Positions 33,860 to 43,203 of a stretch of 64,000 nucleotides of DNA are shown piece after piece. Position 1 is the first letter of the stretch. Each line of letters starts with the position of its first letter. Location of the stretch: contig NZ_JADQDF010000001.1 in NCBI RefSeq assembly GCF_019263585.2, forward strand, positions 1,054,001-1,118,000, written 5' to 3'. The position numbers and the translations under genes were made by a program. The stretch is from Pseudonocardia oceani. GTDB lineage: Bacteria; Actinomycetota; Actinomycetes; Mycobacteriales; Pseudonocardiaceae. A model generated the notes under the pieces. The model searched no databases. It was given only the letters and a program-made list of their open reading frames with translations, and was not told the DNA's origin.

Positions 33860-34417
33860 TCAGCAGGGGACGGCGATCGAGCTGCCGCCCCCGGTCTGCT
33901 CGATGAGCGGCGGTACGCCGCTCATCGGCAGCGAGCTGTGCCAGCAGATGCGGCGGGCCGGCACCTCCGGCGGGGCGTCCTCGACGTCCTGGATGCTGAC
34001 GAACCGCACGCGGACCAGCACCCGTGCGCCCTCCAGGTCGTCGATCCGGTCGATCCGGACGGTGCCGTCCTGCGACGAGTCGTAGGCCTCCCGCCAGGCG
34101 GCCTCGTCCAGGGCCGCGCTGCGCTCGGGCACGACGGTGGCCACCCACGCGGCGTAGTCCTTGGCGTTGATGGCGTCGTAGTGGCGCTGGAGCTGGGCCC
34201 GCACGAGCTCGTGCGCGGGGTGGGCCAGCGCGTCGGCGGAGAGCAGCACCTCCGACGACCCGACGCCGGACGCCGGGACCGGCGGGGCCGCGCGCAGCGG
34301 CGGCGCGAGCGATGCGTTCGACCCGGAGCCGAGCCGCGCCAGCAGGAACCCGGCCAGCAGCAGGACGCCGAGCAGCGCCACCGTCACCGTCGCGCTCCTG
34401 ATCCGCACGCGGTGCAT
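33860..34417 (-). CDS. Membrane-anchored NTF2-like protein of unknown function
   Basis: The 185-residue protein has an N-terminal signal-anchor (VTVALLGVLLLAGFLLARLG, about 10-29), a short Ala/Pro linker, then a soluble domain of about 120 residues with LVRAQLQRHYDAINAKDYAAW, typical of an NTF2-like fold, and a C-terminal WHSSL...GGGSSIAVPC. A C-terminal Cys and one internal Cys (ARRICWHS) could form a disulfide outside the cell. I recognise no specific family. It is convergent with fabF (21 nt apart) and downstream of DUF3145. Confidence 0.65.
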   Translation of the reverse strand: MHRVRIRSATVTVALLGVLLLAGFLLARLGSGSNASLAPPLRAAPPVPASGVGSSEVLLSADALAHPAHELVRAQLQRHYDAINAKDYAAWVATVVPERSAALDEAAWREAYDSSQDGTVRIDRIDDLEGARVLVRVRFVSIQDVEDAPPEVPARRICWHSSLPMSGVPPLIEQTGGGSSIAVPC

Positions 34418-34463
34418 CCTGCCGCAGGCGGCGCGCGGAGCAGTGCCGGGTGGCCCGGGAGGC

Positions 34464-34952
34464 TCAGCCGACCTGGTGCAGCCAGGTGACGGGGGCGCCG
34501 TCGCCCGCGAGCCGGAAGGGCTCCAGGGCCTCGTCCCACGCGGAGCCCAGCAGGTCGTGCAGGCGACCGGGGATCTGCGTGCTCGTCGAGGTGGCCATGA
34601 GGTGGCGCAGCTGGTCCTCGGCCACGACGATGTCGCCGTTGGCGCTCGTGCGCCCGCTCCACAACCCCAGGTTCGGGACGTGGCAGAACCGCTCCCCGTC
34701 GACGCCCGGGGTGGGCTCCTCGGTCACCTCGAACCGGAGCATCGACCACGCCCGCAGGGCGCCCGCGATCGCGCCCCCACTGCCGGCCGGGCCGTTCCAG
34801 GTGCACTCCGCGCGGAGCTGACCCTGGACGGCGGCCTGGGGGGTCCAGTGCAACGAGACCTTGGTCCCGAGGACGCCAGAGATCGCCCACTCGACGTGCG
34901 GACAGACCGCAGTCGGCGACGAGTGGACGAAGACCACGCCGCGTGCGTTCAC
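34464..34952 (-). CDS. DUF3145 family protein
   Basis: The 162-residue protein reads GVVFVHSSPTAVCPHVEWAI, WTPQAAVQGQLRAECTW, FEVTEEPTPGVDGERFCHVP and the C-terminal EALEPFRLAGDGAPVTWLHQ. This is the conserved actinobacterial DUF3145 family, with no assigned activity. No signal peptide or membrane helix is present. The start is the ATG at 34952. The upstream 171 nt towards the beta-helix gene contains no other convincing gene. Confidence 0.88.
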   Translation of the reverse strand: MNARGVVFVHSSPTAVCPHVEWAISGVLGTKVSLHWTPQAAVQGQLRAECTWNGPAGSGGAIAGALRAWSMLRFEVTEEPTPGVDGERFCHVPNLGLWSGRTSANGDIVVAEDQLRHLMATSTSTQIPGRLHDLLGSAWDEALEPFRLAGDGAPVTWLHQVG

Positions 34953-35123
34953 TGCAGACCTCCAACGTCGACGAGGATCGTCTTCCCCTACGTCCTCGCG
35001 TCGTGGCGCGCCTGCTGCTCTAGATGTCCGGGTCGCACCCGGGCTCGGTGATGTTGGGCGCGAGTCTGCCCGCTCCCGCCCGCCGCTGCCAACACCCCGG
35101 GGCCGCCCGGGCGTGTCGCGCGG

Positions 35124-36020
35124 TCAGCGCACCGGCACCCCGTCGACGTAGGTGTTGCCGGCCGCCTCGGCGGCCGCCGGGAGGCGCAGCGGGGCACGCA
35201 CGGCGTCGTGGGCGAAGCGGTTGTCCAGGACGTGCACGTCGTCCCCGGTGCCCTCGTCCTGCAGCACGGAGTACTGCCCGCCGCCCAGCACGTTGGACCG
35301 GACGACGATCGGCCCGTCGCCGCCCGCGGGCGAGACGTGGACCGCGCTGCGGTGCTCCCCGCCCATCCGGACGGTCGTGTCCTCGACCACGACGTCGGAC
35401 CCCGTCAGCGTCAGCCCGTCGACGTCGGTGCCGGGTGCGAAGCGCGACAGGACGCTCGCACGGAGCCTGCTGCCGGCGCCCGCGTGCGCGCCGTCGCCGC
35501 CCACGCCGACGACCTCGATCCGCTCGGCGGTCCACCGGTCACCGCCCACTGCGGCCTCGGTGAAGCGACCGGTGAGCGTGGTGTCCTCGATCCGGACCGA
35601 CCCGGCCGCGGTCGTGACGACCCCGTAGGCGCGCGAGCCGTCGCCGGTGATCCGGCTGCGGCGCACGACGACGTCCGCGGCGTCGACGACGATGCCGCCG
35701 CGCAGGTCCATCCCGTCGACGACCGTGCCGGGCGTCGTGATCGTCAGCGGGCCGGTCGCGCAGAGGCGGACCGAGGGTGGCAGGCCGACGCTCCCCCGCT
35801 CCGGCGCGGCGTAGGGCCCGGCGGCCGCGCACCCCGTGGACGACACGGGAGCGAGCGCGACGACGGGCGGCGCCACGGCGAACGTCGCGCCGTCGGTGGC
35901 GACCACCACCCCGGACACGGCGACGCCGAACGCGACGAGGGCGAGGCACAGGCGCCCCGCGCCGGGAACGGACACGGCGGAGAGAGTACGGCCGATCAGC
36001 CCAGCACCTGTGCGGATCAC
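35124..36020 (-). CDS. Secreted right-handed beta-helix protein
   Basis: The 298-residue product begins with a basic segment and a hydrophobic export/anchor helix (about 24-42: LCLALVAFGVAVSGVVVAT) and continues as repeated short beta strands of parallel beta-helix type: PLTITTPGTVVDGMDLRGGI, ADVVVRRSRITGDG, GSVRIEDTTLTGRF, GSDVVVEDTTVRMGG and GPIVVRSNVLGGGQ. Such extracellular helices bind or cleave polysaccharides, but no catalytic Asp triad is obvious. GTG 36020 is used; GTG 35972 is possible. It is 20 nt downstream of the MBL gene, suggesting joint transcription. Confidence 0.72.
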   Translation of the reverse strand: MIRTGAGLIGRTLSAVSVPGAGRLCLALVAFGVAVSGVVVATDGATFAVAPPVVALAPVSSTGCAAAGPYAAPERGSVGLPPSVRLCATGPLTITTPGTVVDGMDLRGGIVVDAADVVVRRSRITGDGSRAYGVVTTAAGSVRIEDTTLTGRFTEAAVGGDRWTAERIEVVGVGGDGAHAGAGSRLRASVLSRFAPGTDVDGLTLTGSDVVVEDTTVRMGGEHRSAVHVSPAGGDGPIVVRSNVLGGGQYSVLQDEGTGDDVHVLDNRFAHDAVRAPLRLPAAAEAAGNTYVDGVPVR

Positions 36021-36040
36021 CTACGTGGAGTGAATCGTTA

Positions 36041-37072
36041 TCACGATGTGTAGTGAGCGACTCCGTCCTGCAACGTGATCGACACAGCTCCCCGCTCGAC
36101 GAGGACGTCGAGGTGCGCCAGCGTCTCCATGACCGCCAGCATCGCGTTGAAGTCGTCCATGTCGGCAAGGCTCCTGCGGTGCCGCGTCCAGGGCAGCGCC
36201 TCCGCCACGGCCAGGCCGGTGGAGCGACCCTCGCGCACGGCGGCGAGCGTGGCGTCGAGGCGGTCGCCGTGGTGCTCCAGCAGGGCGTCGACGCGCTCGT
36301 GCACGCGCATGCCGATCGGGCCGTGGGCGGGCAGCAGCACCGCGTCCTTGCGCGAGCGGATGAGCTGCAGGGAGGTGAGGAAATCGGTGAGCGGGCTCAC
36401 CGAGGGGTTGGGCTCGAAGCCGATCGACGGGGTGATCCGCGGCAGCACGTGGTCGCCGGCGAACAGCAGCCCGGCGGCGTCGTCGGCGAAGACGAGGTGC
36501 CCGCGCGTGTGGCCCGGCGTCTCGACGGCGGTGAGCAGCCGCTGCTCCCCCACCGCGATCTCGGCGCCGTCCTCGATCCACTCGTCGGGCATCTCCCAGA
36601 CCGAGAGGTCGCCCGCGTCCATCTCCCGCTGCTCGATCCGCTCGACGAGCGCGGCCGCCCCCGCGCGCAGCAGCCGGGTGCGGTGCGCCCTGAACGGGTC
36701 GCGGGCCGAGCGGTTGACCTCCTCGAGACCCACTTGCTCGCCGCGCCCCACCGCCACCCGCGAGCCGAACTCGCGCCGCAGGGTCACGGCCTGCGTGTAG
36801 TGGTCGCGGTGGATGTGGGTCACGAGGAACCGGCGGACGTCGCCCAGCCCCGCACCCAGCTGCGCCAGGGCCGCCGCGAGCAGCTCGCGCGACTCGGCCA
36901 GCGCCCAGCCGGAGTCGATCAGCGTCCAGCCGTCGCCGTCGGGCACCGCGTAGACGTTGACCGCGCGCAGCCCGTCCTGCGGCAGCGGGAGCGGGATGCG
37001 GTACACGTCGGGGGCGCAGCGGAACAGACCGGCGCTGGTCCAGTCGCCGTCCGGGTCGTCGTCGAGGATCAC
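36041..37072 (-). CDS. MBL-fold metallo-hydrolase
   Basis: The 343-residue metallo-beta-lactamase fold protein has the Zn motif FLVTHIHRDHYTQA (normally HxHxDH, intact as HIHRDH), VETPGHTRGHL for the next His, and LFAGDHVLPR for the bridging Asp. The C-terminal 60 residues are the helical extension seen in LACTB2-like and YflN-like hydrolases. The substrate is probably a thioester or phosphodiester; not determinable here. The start is ATG 37072. Confidence 0.9.
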   Translation of the reverse strand: MILDDDPDGDWTSAGLFRCAPDVYRIPLPLPQDGLRAVNVYAVPDGDGWTLIDSGWALAESRELLAAALAQLGAGLGDVRRFLVTHIHRDHYTQAVTLRREFGSRVAVGRGEQVGLEEVNRSARDPFRAHRTRLLRAGAAALVERIEQREMDAGDLSVWEMPDEWIEDGAEIAVGEQRLLTAVETPGHTRGHLVFADDAAGLLFAGDHVLPRITPSIGFEPNPSVSPLTDFLTSLQLIRSRKDAVLLPAHGPIGMRVHERVDALLEHHGDRLDATLAAVREGRSTGLAVAEALPWTRHRRSLADMDDFNAMLAVMETLAHLDVLVERGAVSITLQDGVAHYTS

Positions 37073-37284
37073 CGCCCGACCCTATGCGCTACCACTCGCG
37101 GGCACCGCGCACCACCCGGCCGCGCCTCACGATCACGCACTCCGCGTGCCGAACCGGACGGATCGGGCCCTGATGCCACCCATCGGTGCAGATCGGATCA
37201 CCCCGGAGGGTGGCCCCTGCTCCCGTACTGTCCCACCCACGGTGAACAGCGCCCCTCGGGGGCGGGACGAGAGGCGTGGGCAGG

Positions 37285-37488
37285 ATGGCTGCAGAAGTGC
37301 CGGGGATGATCGGCGCACCGTTCCTCACCGTGGCCGAGGTGGCGGACCGGATGCGGGTCTCGAAGATGACGGTCTACCGGCTCGTCCACAGCGGGGAGCT
37401 GCCGGCGGTGCGGTTCGGGAGGTCGTTCCGCGTCCAGCGGAGCGCGGTGGAGGAGCTGATCCGCGACGCGCGGTACGAGGCGGGGTGA
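37285..37488 (+). CDS. Excisionase-type HTH protein (BldC/Rv0500A-like)
   Basis: The 67-residue protein is almost wholly a MerR/excisionase winged helix: FLTVAEVADRMRVSKMTVYR then LVHSGELPAVRFGRSFRV. It looks like the small conserved actinobacterial DNA-binding protein exemplified by M. tuberculosis Rv0500A. ATG 37285 is preceded by GTGGGCAGG; GTG 37276 in frame is an alternative. It is not associated with an integrase, so a developmental or housekeeping regulatory role is more likely than excision. Confidence 0.85.
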   Translation: MAAEVPGMIGAPFLTVAEVADRMRVSKMTVYRLVHSGELPAVRFGRSFRVQRSAVEELIRDARYEAG

Positions 37489-37510
37489 GAGCGGACGGCG
37501 GTGCGGACAC

Positions 37511-38338
37511 GTGGTCGTCATCGACGGCTGCGACGATCACGGGGTGCACCGTCGTCACGTCACCGCGTTCCTCGAACTGGACGTCACCGAACCCGCCCTG
37601 CTCGCCTTCCAGGTGGCGGCCGCGACCCGGCCCGCCGAGGAGCGCCTGTCCATCACGTGCGACGGCGAGGCGGTCCCCTTCAGGGAGGTCGCAGCCCCGC
37701 ACGAGGGGCGCCTGCACGTGATCGACGCACAGGTGGGGCGCACGGTGCTGGAGTACTCGGCCACCGTCGAGGGCGCCCTACCCGCGCCGGAGACCACCGA
37801 GCTCGACCTGCTGGCCTATCGCAGGCCCAGCCGCTACTGCCCGTCCGACCGGCTGCTCTCGATCGCCAACGGCGAGTTCGACGGCATCGACGACACCGGC
37901 GAGCTCGTCTCCGCCGTCCGCGATTTCGTCTACGGCCGGCTGTTCTACCTGGGCGGCTCCAGCAAGCCCACCGACGATGCCATCGACACGCTGCTGCTCG
38001 GCGAGGGCGTGTGCCGCGACTACGCGCACCTCGTCGTCGCCCTGCTGCGGGCCCGCGACGTGCCCGCGCGGCTCGTCGCCGTCTACGCGCCGGGCCTGGA
38101 CCCGATGGACTTCCACGCCGTCGTCGAGGCGTGGGTGGACGGGTCGTGGCGGGTCGTCGACGCCACCGGGCTCGCTCCGCGGCCGTCGATGCTGCGGATC
38201 GGCACCGGCCGCGACGCCGCCGACACCGCGTTCCTCTCGGTGCACCACGGCATGGCCGAGCTGCTGTCGGTGAACGTGCTCGCCGTGGTCGACGAGCTGC
38301 CCAACGACGACGGCACGGCGGTCGTTGCGCTGTCCTGA
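37511..38338 (+). CDS. Transglutaminase-like cysteine protease-fold protein
   Basis: The 275-residue protein has a transglutaminase core: Cys in LLGEGVCRDYAHLVVALLRA, His in GLDPMDFHAVVEAWV and Asp in WRVVDATG complete the triad. The N-terminal ~100 residues form the beta domain common to this family (VTAFLELDVTEPALLAFQVA). Bacterial members act as peptidases or amidases. GTG 37511 is listed; GTG 37544 gives a protein starting nearer the conserved region. No signal peptide is seen. Confidence 0.88.
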   Translation: MVVIDGCDDHGVHRRHVTAFLELDVTEPALLAFQVAAATRPAEERLSITCDGEAVPFREVAAPHEGRLHVIDAQVGRTVLEYSATVEGALPAPETTELDLLAYRRPSRYCPSDRLLSIANGEFDGIDDTGELVSAVRDFVYGRLFYLGGSSKPTDDAIDTLLLGEGVCRDYAHLVVALLRARDVPARLVAVYAPGLDPMDFHAVVEAWVDGSWRVVDATGLAPRPSMLRIGTGRDAADTAFLSVHHGMAELLSVNVLAVVDELPNDDGTAVVALS

Positions 38339-38401
38339 GCCCGTCGGCGTCACCTCGTGGAAACGGCACGGTGACCGGGCGCTCCTACCCTCGGCCGGAC
38401 C

Positions 38402-39361
38402 ATGGCCACCGTCCACGCCCTGCCCACCGGTACCGAGCTGCAGTTCCGCATGGTGCACGGCTACCGCCGGGCGTTCCGCATCGCCGGGTCCGGCCCGCCA
38501 CTGGTGCTCGTGCACGGGATCGGCGACAGCTCGGCCACCTGGGCGCCGGTCCTGCCCGCGCTGGCCCGGCGCCACCTGGTGATCGCCCCCGACCTGCTCG
38601 GGCACGGCAGCTCCGACAAGCCGCGCGCCGACTACTCCGTGGCCGCCTACGCCAACGGCGTGCGCGACCTGCTCGGCGTCCTGGGCGTCGAGCGGGCCAC
38701 GCTCGTCGGGCACTCCCTCGGCGGCGGGGTGGCGATGCAGTTCGCGTACCAGTTCCCCGAGCGCACCGAGCGGCTCGTGCTGGTGGGCAGCGGGGGCGCC
38801 GGGCCCGACGTCACCCCGGTGCTGCGGGCGATGACGCTGCCCGGGGCCGCGGCGGCGCTCGGGCTGCTGCGACTGCCGACCGCGCGGCTGCAGGTCGGCG
38901 CCGGCGTGGCGCTCCTGCGGCTGCTCGGCACCGACCTCGGGCAGGACGCGCCCGATCTCCTCCGCATGGTCGACGCCCTGCCCGACGCCACCGCCCGCGC
39001 CGCATTCATCCGCACGCTGCGCGCGGTCGTCGACTGGCGGGGCCAGGTGGTGACGATGCTCGACCGCTGCTACCTCACCCGCGGCATGCCCACGATGCTG
39101 GTGTGGGGCGCCCGCGACGCGGTGGTGCCCGTCGCGCACGCCCACCGCGCCCACGACGCGATGCCCGGGAGCCGGCTGGAGGTCTTCCCCGGCGCGGGGC
39201 ACTTCCCGTTCCACACCGACCCGGTGCGCTTCGTCGACCTGCTGGAGGACTTCCTCGCGACCACCGCGGCGGCGCGGTGGAGCCCGCACCAGTGGCGGGA
39301 GCTGCTGCGCGACCCCGAGCCCGGCCCGCTGCACGCGCCGGACCAGCGCAACGCCACCTGA
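38402..39361 (+). CDS. Alpha/beta hydrolase
   Basis: The 319-residue protein has the oxyanion motif LVLVHGIGDSSATW, DLLGHGSSDKPRADYS, the nucleophile Ser in LVGHSLGGGVAMQ, Asp in WGARDAVVP and His in GAGHFPFH. It is a complete alpha/beta hydrolase of the haloperoxidase/epoxide hydrolase-like group without further hints to its substrate. ATG 38402. There is no export signal. The C-terminus overlaps a doubtful minus-strand frame. Confidence 0.9.
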   Translation: MATVHALPTGTELQFRMVHGYRRAFRIAGSGPPLVLVHGIGDSSATWAPVLPALARRHLVIAPDLLGHGSSDKPRADYSVAAYANGVRDLLGVLGVERATLVGHSLGGGVAMQFAYQFPERTERLVLVGSGGAGPDVTPVLRAMTLPGAAAALGLLRLPTARLQVGAGVALLRLLGTDLGQDAPDLLRMVDALPDATARAAFIRTLRAVVDWRGQVVTMLDRCYLTRGMPTMLVWGARDAVVPVAHAHRAHDAMPGSRLEVFPGAGHFPFHTDPVRFVDLLEDFLATTAAARWSPHQWRELLRDPEPGPLHAPDQRNAT

Positions 39362-39537
39362 CCGGCCGCGTCGGCCTCCGGGCCCTGGGGCAGGACCTCC
39401 GCGGAGGCGCGGCACTGCAGGAACGGGTCCAGCGGCGCCCCCGTCGAGACGACCGGCCCCATCGTCGGGTTGGCCCGGACCGCCTCCAGGTCGCGCACCT
39501 CGTCCTCGACCTGCGCCCGTCCTGCGGTCACGCTCAT
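39361..39537 (-). pseudogene. Unrecognised coding remnant between hydrolase and nrdJ
   Basis: From ATG 39537 (GGAGG about 10 nt upstream) a frame reads TAGRAQVEDEVRDLEAVRAN then PTMGPVVSTGAPLDPFLQCR with almost pure G/C third positions, as in real genes of this genome, for about 58 codons. It then runs into the antisense of the hydrolase, where codon use breaks down. I recognise no family. A truncated gene or a short protein is possible. The remaining part of this 303-nt gap holds the nrdJ terminator. Confidence 0.3.
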
Positions 39538-39621
39538 GCGAACCGTCCTCCGTGGGTCGCCCCGCGGCGCGGGGCATCCAGGACGGGGGCCGACGGACGG
39601 GCGCTCCGGCGACCGTCCGAA

Positions 39622-39654
39622 CCCTGACCTGCGGCAACCGGCCGCAGGTCAGGG
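39622..39654 (-). terminator. nrdJ terminator
   Basis: CCCTGACCTGCGG (39622-39634) pairs with CCGCAGGTCAGGG (39642-39654): 13 perfect base pairs with a 7-nt loop, starting 11 nt beyond the nrdJ stop on the minus strand. Confidence 0.75.
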
Positions 39655-39664
39655 GCGGGACGGG

Positions 39665-42493
39665 TCAGCTGCAGCCGCTGGTGCTGCCGCAGCCCTCGCA
39701 CAGGTAGCAGGAACCCGCGGGGCGCATCTTCGTGCCGCAGGTCATGCAGAGCGGGGCGTCGGCGGCCTTGCCCAGGCGCAGTTCGAGCAGCTCGGTGGAG
39801 CTGCCGACCTCGACCGGGGCCCTCGACGCGCCGGCCGGGGTCGCCGGGGCGGACGACCCGGTCTCGACGCCCTGGCGCAGGCCCTCGACGTCGACGACCT
39901 CACCGTACTGGTCGGCCACCTGCGCGGTGCGCTCGTCGGCGGAGAAGATGCCGAGCTGCGCGCGCTTCTCGTAGGGCAGGTGGTCGAGCGCGAGACGCCG
40001 GAACAGGTAGTCCAGGACGCTCGTGGCGATCCGGACGTCCGGGTCGTCGGTCATGCCCGCCGGCTCGAAGCGCAGGTTGGAGAACTTCGAGACATAGAAC
40101 TCCAGCGGGATGCCGTACTGCAGGCCCACCGAGATGGACATGGAGAACGCGTCCATGACGCCCGAGAGCGTGGAGCCCTGCTTGCCGAGCTTGACGAAGA
40201 TCTCGCCGAGGCCGTCGTCGGGGTAGGAGCCCGCGGTGAGGTAGCCCTCGGCGCCGCCGACGGTGAACGACACCGTCTCGCTCGGGCGCTTCTTGGGCAG
40301 GCGGCGCCGGACCGGGCGCTGCTCGACGACGGTGACGGTCTCCTTCTCCCCGCCGCCCGACGACTTGGCCGACTTGCCCGCCGACAGCGGCTGGCCGACC
40401 TTGCAGTTGTCGCGGTAGATCGCGAGCGCCTTGAGGCCGAGCTTCCAGCCCTCCAGGTAGACGCGCTCGACGTCCTCGACGGCCGCGGTCTCCGGCATGT
40501 TGACCGTCTTGGAGATCGCGCCGGACAGGAACGGCTGCACCGCGGCCATCATCCGGACGTGCCCCATGGCGGCGATGACCCGCTCGCCCATGGCGCAGTC
40601 GAACACCTCGTAGTGCTCCGGGCGCATGCCCGGCGCGTCGACGACGTGCCCGTGCTCGCCGACGTACTCGACGATCGCCTCGGCCTGCTCGGGCTGGTAG
40701 CCCAGCTTCGCCAGGGCGCGCGGCACCGTCTGGTTGACGATCTGCATCGACCCGCCGCCGACCAGCTTCTTGAACTTGACCAGCGCCAGGTCCGGCTCGA
40801 TGCCGGTGGTGTCGCAGTCCATCATCAGGCCGATGGTGCCGGTGGGAGCGAGCACGGAGGCCTGCGCGTTGCGCCAGCCGTTGCGCTCGCCGACCGCCAG
40901 GCAGTCCTTCCACGCGATCGTGGCGAGCTTGTGGATGCCGCTGCTCGCGGGGAACGTGCGGACGTCGTCGTTGGCGGCGGCGTGCTTGCGCATGACGCGC
41001 TGGTGGGCGCTGGCGTTGCGGGCGTAGCCGTCGTACGGGCCGACGACGCCGGCCAGCTCCGCGGAGCGCTTGTAGGACGCGCCGGTCATCAGCGAGGTGA
41101 TGGCCGCGGCCAGCGAGCGGCCGCCCTCGGAGTCGTAGGCGTGGCCGGTGGCCATCAGCAGGGCGCCGAGGTTGGCGTAGCCGATGCCGAGCTGGCGGAA
41201 GGCGCGGGTGGTCTCGCCGATCGGCTCGGTCGGGAAGTCGGCGAAGCAGATGGAGATGTCCATCGCCGTGATGATGAGCTCGACCGACTTCTGGAAGCGG
41301 ACGGCGTCGAACTGGCCGTCGTCGCCCAGGAACGTGAGCAGGTTCAGCGAGGCGAGGTTGCAGCTCGAGTTGTCGAGGTGCATGTACTCCGAGCACGGGT
41401 TGGACGCGGTGATGCGGCCCGATTCCGGAGTGGTGTGCCAGTCGTTGATGGTGCCGTCGTACTGGATACCGGGATCGGCGCAGGCCCAGGCGGCCTCGGC
41501 GATTCCGCGGAACAGCTTCTTCGCGTCGACGGATTCGATGACCTCACCGGTCATCCGCGCGCGGAGGCCGAACTCCGAGCCCGATTCGACGGCGCGCATG
41601 AACTCGTCGGTGACGCGGACGGAGTTGTTGGCGTTCTGGTACTGCACCGAGGTGATGTCGGCGCCGCCGAGGTCCATGTCGAAGCCGGCGTCGCGCAGCA
41701 CGCGGACCTTGGCCTCCTCCTTGGCCTTGGTCTGCACGAACTCCTCGATGTCGGGGTGGTCGACGTCGAGGACGACCATCTTCGCCGCGCGCCGCGTGGC
41801 GCCGCCGGACTTGATGGTGCCCGCGCTGGCGTCGGCGCCGCGCATGAACGAGACCGGGCCAGAGGCGGTGCCGCCCGAGGACAGCAGCTCCTTGGAGCTG
41901 CGGATCCGGGAGAGGTTGAGGCCCGCGCCGGAGCCGCCCTTGAAGATCAGGCCCTCCTCGCGGTACCAGTTGAGGATCGACTCCATCTCGTCGTCGACGG
42001 CGAGGATGAAGCAGGCGCTGACCTGCTGCGGGGAGCTCGTACCGACGTTGAACCAGACCGGGGAGTTGAAGCTGAAGACCTGGTGCAGCAGCATCCACGT
42101 GAGCTCGTGGGCGAAGACCTCGGCGTCGGCCTCGGTGGCGAAGTAGCCGTTCTCCTGGCCCGAGCGGTGGTAGACCCCGACGACGCGGTCGATGAGCTGG
42201 CGCAGGCTCGACTCGCGCTCGGGCGAGCCGACGGCCCCGCGGAAGTACTTGCTGGTGACGATGTTGGTGGCGTTCACCGACCAGCTGCTCGGGAACTCGA
42301 CGCCGCGCTGCGCGAAGTTGACCGTGCCGTCGCGCCAGTTGGTCATGACGACGTCGCGGCGCTCCCACGTCACCTCGTCGTAGGGGTGCACGCCGGCGGT
42401 GGTGTGGATCCGCTCGATCGTGAGGCCCGCGGGGCGGGACGAGCGCGGAGCCTTCTTCCCGCGTCCGGACGTGGTGCCGACGGTCTCGGTCAT
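39665..42493 (-). CDS. nrdJ: Vitamin B12-dependent ribonucleotide reductase (class II)
   Basis: ATG 42493 follows AGGAGAGGGA. The 942-residue protein has FSFNSPVWFNVG, the finger-loop and Cys segments (QQVSACFI, NPCSEYMHLDNSSCNLASLN with the active Cys-Glu pair), GLKALAIYRDNCKVGQPLS, and a C-terminal Zn-ribbon with MTCGTKMRPAGSCYLCEGCG. Class II enzymes make deoxyribonucleotides from NDPs using adenosylcobalamin, with or without oxygen. It is downstream of nrdR in one transcript. No cobalamin riboswitch is evident in the 175 nt between nrdR and nrdJ. Confidence 0.97.
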   Translation of the reverse strand: MTETVGTTSGRGKKAPRSSRPAGLTIERIHTTAGVHPYDEVTWERRDVVMTNWRDGTVNFAQRGVEFPSSWSVNATNIVTSKYFRGAVGSPERESSLRQLIDRVVGVYHRSGQENGYFATEADAEVFAHELTWMLLHQVFSFNSPVWFNVGTSSPQQVSACFILAVDDEMESILNWYREEGLIFKGGSGAGLNLSRIRSSKELLSSGGTASGPVSFMRGADASAGTIKSGGATRRAAKMVVLDVDHPDIEEFVQTKAKEEAKVRVLRDAGFDMDLGGADITSVQYQNANNSVRVTDEFMRAVESGSEFGLRARMTGEVIESVDAKKLFRGIAEAAWACADPGIQYDGTINDWHTTPESGRITASNPCSEYMHLDNSSCNLASLNLLTFLGDDGQFDAVRFQKSVELIITAMDISICFADFPTEPIGETTRAFRQLGIGYANLGALLMATGHAYDSEGGRSLAAAITSLMTGASYKRSAELAGVVGPYDGYARNASAHQRVMRKHAAANDDVRTFPASSGIHKLATIAWKDCLAVGERNGWRNAQASVLAPTGTIGLMMDCDTTGIEPDLALVKFKKLVGGGSMQIVNQTVPRALAKLGYQPEQAEAIVEYVGEHGHVVDAPGMRPEHYEVFDCAMGERVIAAMGHVRMMAAVQPFLSGAISKTVNMPETAAVEDVERVYLEGWKLGLKALAIYRDNCKVGQPLSAGKSAKSSGGGEKETVTVVEQRPVRRRLPKKRPSETVSFTVGGAEGYLTAGSYPDDGLGEIFVKLGKQGSTLSGVMDAFSMSISVGLQYGIPLEFYVSKFSNLRFEPAGMTDDPDVRIATSVLDYLFRRLALDHLPYEKRAQLGIFSADERTAQVADQYGEVVDVEGLRQGVETGSSAPATPAGASRAPVEVGSSTELLELRLGKAADAPLCMTCGTKMRPAGSCYLCEGCGSTSGCS

Positions 42494-42668
42494 GGGTGTT
42501 CCCTCTCCTGCGCACACGACGGACAGGGTCCGGGCGCGCCAAGTACGGCATGGGTGTCGGGGCGTGACGGTCGAGCTGCGCGCTGTCGTAGGAGACAACG
42601 GCACGGGGCGTGGTGACGGCGCGGCGATGCGGCCGGCGGCCGCGTGGGGCCGCCGATCGGTGGGTCGG

Positions 42669-43148
42669 TCAGGTGGGCGCGGCGCGGGCTGGTGTGTCGC
42701 GCGCCGGCGTGTCGCGCAGGTCGGCGATCTCCTTCTCGAAGTCCTCGATCGAGGAGAAGGAGCGGTAGACGCTCGCGAAGCGGAGGTAGGCCACCTCGTC
42801 GAGCTCGCGGAGCGGCCCGAGGATGGCCAGGCCGACCTCGTGGCTGGGGATCTCGGCGGTGCCGCCCGCGCGGACGGCCTCCTCGACACGGGCCGCGAGC
42901 TGCGCCAGCGCGTCCTCGTCGACGGGGCGGCCCTGGCAGGCCCGTCGGACGCCGCTGACGACCTTGTCGCGGCTGAAGGGCTCCGTGACCCCGCTGCGCT
43001 TGACGACGGCCAGCACCGCTTCCTCGACGGTGGTGAACCGGCGCCCGCAGGAGGCGCAGGAGCGCCGGCGGCGGGTGGCGACCCCGTCGTCGACCTCGCG
43101 GGAATCGATGACCCGGCAGTCGGAGTGACGACAGAAAGGGCAGCGCAC
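42669..43148 (-). CDS. nrdR: Transcriptional repressor NrdR
   Basis: GTG 43148 follows GGAGGTGG with 6 nt spacing and yields the normal N-terminus [11 protein letters not shown]; the frame's upstream extension is not needed. The 159-residue protein has the four-Cys Zn-ribbon (CPFC...[12 protein letters not shown]) and an ATP-cone ([20 protein letters not shown]). NrdR binds NrdR boxes and represses ribonucleotide reductase genes when dATP is high. It is the first gene of nrdR-nrdJ. The C-terminal [12 protein letters not shown] tail is an Ala/Pro extension. Confidence 0.95.
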   Translation of the reverse strand: MRCPFCRHSDCRVIDSREVDDGVATRRRRSCASCGRRFTTVEEAVLAVVKRSGVTEPFSRDKVVSGVRRACQGRPVDEDALAQLAARVEEAVRAGGTAEIPSHEVGLAILGPLRELDEVAYLRFASVYRSFSSIEDFEKEIADLRDTPARDTPARAAPT

Positions 43149-43203
43149 GAACACCACCTCCGACGAGCCGAACCCCATCCCTGGGCTAACGACGTCCATG
43201 TAA

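Noticed and set aside
35020..35123. Continuation of the beta-helix protein in another frame ending NITEPGCDPDI
   Set aside because: It would need a frameshift right at the stop; no homologous tail is known to me, and the preceding protein ends plausibly at 35124.
39470..42616. A 1048-codon open frame antisense to nrdJ
   Set aside because: Low-complexity Asp/Arg/Val pattern without domains; nrdJ on the other strand has every expected motif, its own ribosome-binding site and a terminator.
42494..42668. Cobalamin riboswitch upstream of nrdJ
   Set aside because: No B12-box-like sequence or extended leader structure could be seen in the 175 nt between nrdR and nrdJ; class II RNRs often have none.
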